DNA of 64,000 bases from positions 11,390,203 through 11,454,202 of the forward strand of contig NC_064037.1 in the NCBI RefSeq assembly GCF_932526225.1. The letters run 5' to 3'. The translations under genes and the position numbers were made by a program. Positions 60,301 to 64,000 of the stretch are shown one piece after another. The notes under the pieces were generated by a model. The model was not told the origin of the DNA. It ran no database searches and was given only the letters and a program-made list of their open reading frames with translations. Every line of letters begins with the position of its first letter. The first letter of the stretch is position 1. The DNA comes from Nematostella vectensis. Taxonomy: Eukaryota; Cnidaria; Anthozoa; Actiniaria; Edwardsiidae.

Positions 60301-60508
60301 AAGGCTTGCTGTACCATTTCTCCTGAAACCCAGCGTCTCTGGTTTTACTCGAGTCAACCCTGAAGTTCCAAAGACCATTTAAATCTTTTAATTCTCTACT
60401 TTCAGATTCTCGTGGAAACAACATTCCCGGCAAAGGATCGGCGAGGTTAGGCTTGGGAATAACAGTTAGGCAACATATAACGACAAAAAAGGTTCTTGTT
60501 CCCGACAT
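51378..60508 (-). CDS. GUSB: Beta-glucuronidase, complete 12-exon gene
   Basis: Exons 60508-60293, 58771-58589, 58141-57963, 57230-56876, 55913-55767, 55487-55309, 54461-54315, 53732-53648, 52838-52662, 52469-52437, 52107-52005 and 51568-51378 total 1995 nt (664 codons plus stop), all junctions in phase. The N-terminus is a signal peptide ([14 protein letters not shown]), followed by [16 protein letters not shown], the beta-sandwich [56 protein letters not shown] and [18 protein letters not shown] holds the acid/base Glu, WYHDFGQ is the loop, and [10 protein letters not shown] holds the nucleophile Glu. Known: a lysosomal family-2 glycosidase that removes beta-glucuronic acid from glycosaminoglycans. 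Both catalytic residues are present and the length equals the vertebrate enzyme within about 15 residues, so it should be functional. Several of its splice junctions are embedded in tandem repeats. Confidence 0.93.
52134..52378. repeat. (ATC/ACC)n-rich tract in a beta-glucuronidase intron
   Basis: Irregular ATCATCACC/ACCATT triplet-like sequence between exons 10 and 11. Confidence 0.85.
52868..52993. mobile_element. Hairpin-forming MITE in a beta-glucuronidase intron
   Basis: GCGCAGGCCATCCTTGGGCA...CAGGGCATCGAGGTCA is mirrored by TGACTTCGATGCCCTGGG...GAGGATGCGCAG across a GC-rich ~40-bp loop. It lies 30 bp beyond the exon 9 acceptor. Confidence 0.7.
54972..55227. mobile_element. TIR element (about 255 bp) in a beta-glucuronidase intron
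   Basis: AAAGCCGCATTGTCACCAG at the left is mirrored by CTGGTGACAATGCGGCTTTAA at the right. ACTTCCGG/CCGGAAGT extends both ends. Interior is AT-rich and non-coding. Confidence 0.8.
55868..56030. repeat. Duplicated exon-5 acceptor segment of beta-glucuronidase
   Basis: The first ~50 bp of exon 5 plus its acceptor (plus strand AGGCGATARACGTCTTGTAA to GATGTTGAAATCTGCATAGG) occurs at 55864-55923 and again at 55970-56029. Further TACCCAGGATTTGCTGGGG units follow to about 56150. Confidence 0.85.
56260..56845. repeat. GTGATGGT-type minisatellite in a beta-glucuronidase intron
   Basis: About 590 bp of purine-biased GATGGTGATGGTG repeats with a higher-order unit of about 130 bp (GATGATGGTGACGGTGGTTG...AATGTTTGTGG) seen three to four times. 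It produces long Val/Met or Thr/Ile reading frames on either strand that are not genes. Confidence 0.9.
57220..57405. repeat. Tandem copies of the exon-4 acceptor region of beta-glucuronidase
   Basis: The unit GAGAATTAATGAAGGCACAA...GTTAATCTAGGATTTAGGGG occurs three times with a partial fourth (period about 60 bp), beginning at the genuine polypyrimidine tract and acceptor of exon 4 (57231-57233). Confidence 0.9.
57600..58000. repeat. Tandem copies of the exon-3 donor region of beta-glucuronidase
   Basis: Units of about 85-100 bp contain CCAGTCCCNACCC...CAAAGTATTGTATCTTCC, then a G run, then GTAGTAGGGTGAGTGTTTTG. They occur at about 57610, 57750, 57860 and 57950. The last is the genuine exon 3 end and its GTGAGT donor (57961-57962). 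Confidence 0.8.
58745..58950. repeat. Tandem copies of the exon-2 acceptor region of beta-glucuronidase
   Basis: CATTGGTATCACTCTACCAGACTAAACGGTGAT, spanning the exon 2 acceptor, occurs at 58751 and 58837 and in diverged form at 58915 (period about 82 bp). The first copy is the functional junction at 58771/58772. Confidence 0.9.
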
Positions 60509-61069
60509 GTTTGTCTCGGCCTCGTCTTTTAGCAGTCTTCTGCTTCACTCTAGATCTATTTGTGTAGAACTTGATGGCGCTGTAATTCAAATACGGAGAA
60601 CTATGGGTAATATTTATTCTACTTCCGGTTCCGGTGGACTAAAAAATCACAACAGATCATCTAAGTCAATTAGGGTTTAGATTAAAGAGATTTCTAGTAT
60701 CAAATACATTAATGTAACACATAATTTGTTTTAATTGCTGAGAAAAAAGGGCCATAATTTTTTTACATGCATTTATTATTCCTGTACATAAAATGAACAA
60801 AGGGAAGCAAAATTATAACGTGATTGGAACAAAAAAATGAGAGTTGAAACGCTTGACAGCTTTTTTTATTCACAGCGACACACATATGATTTATACAGGG
60901 TGATAATTGGTACTTTGGTAGCTGCAAAGAAATCATCTAGTTATCTCTAGAAACTTTTGTTTATTGATTTCTCTTGTCAAAGTCTCTGGAGTCTAGAGAT
61001 TAAACATTTTACTGCTTTATAAACACTTGCGATTAAAAAAGTACAAGGATGTTAGTGCATTAAAAACCA

Positions 61070-63934
<2,865 letters not shown>

Positions 63935-64000
63935 CTGCATAAAAAACAAACAAACAAATAAAATGACAGACGTTAAAGGAGAATCACTCAAAAGTTTTTA

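Overview
This window looks like nuclear DNA from an early-branching marine animal, most likely an anthozoan cnidarian such as a sea anemone. That assignment is inference. The evidence is intron-rich animal genes on AT-rich DNA, a single-exon rhodopsin-type GPCR, many MITE-like repeats, and a GC-rich integrated virus-like element of the kind I associate with cnidarian genomes. There is no bacterial gene organisation.

Host genes, left to right: a partial MNT-type bHLH-zipper repressor (1-5933, minus); the virus-like element (6977-20062); a repeat-rich gene-poor stretch; an intact single-exon GPCR (25916-26950, plus); six in-phase exons of a 2-oxoglutarate/Fe(II) oxygenase (29959-35031, minus); an unrecognised six-exon gene (36918-43434, minus); an unrecognised three-exon low-complexity gene (47219-49344, minus); a complete 12-exon beta-glucuronidase (51378-60508, minus, 664 codons); and the kinase and C-terminal part of CHEK2 (61070-63934, minus, entering from beyond the right edge). 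I built the exon models by hand from GT/AG sites and checked reading phase across every junction given.

The most interesting object is the 13.09-kb element. It has long inverted terminal repeats, a 12-14 bp flanking direct repeat, a retrovirus-like DDE integrase, a capsid cassette (major capsid candidate, minor proteins, A32-like packaging ATPase), several small membrane proteins, and on the opposite strand one very large replication gene. That gene combines a Cys-rich head, a polymerase-like region, an SF1 helicase and an HNH nuclease. This is the gene set of the Polinton / Polinton-like-virus world, but I recognise neither the usual protein-primed PolB nor an adenovirus-type protease. The structural genes are broken mainly by frameshifts. 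The replication gene keeps one frame for 3 kb and is interrupted only by in-frame stops. TA-alternating palindromes precede the transcription units, and a short GC palindrome is dispersed through the element.

A second pattern concerns the host genes. Tandem repeats repeatedly start at exon-intron junctions: about 17 copies of a splice-donor unit in the oxygenase gene, smaller arrays at four beta-glucuronidase junctions, and one in the unrecognised six-exon gene. The repeat units contain the splice site and adjoining exon sequence, so the arrays appear to have grown out of the junctions.
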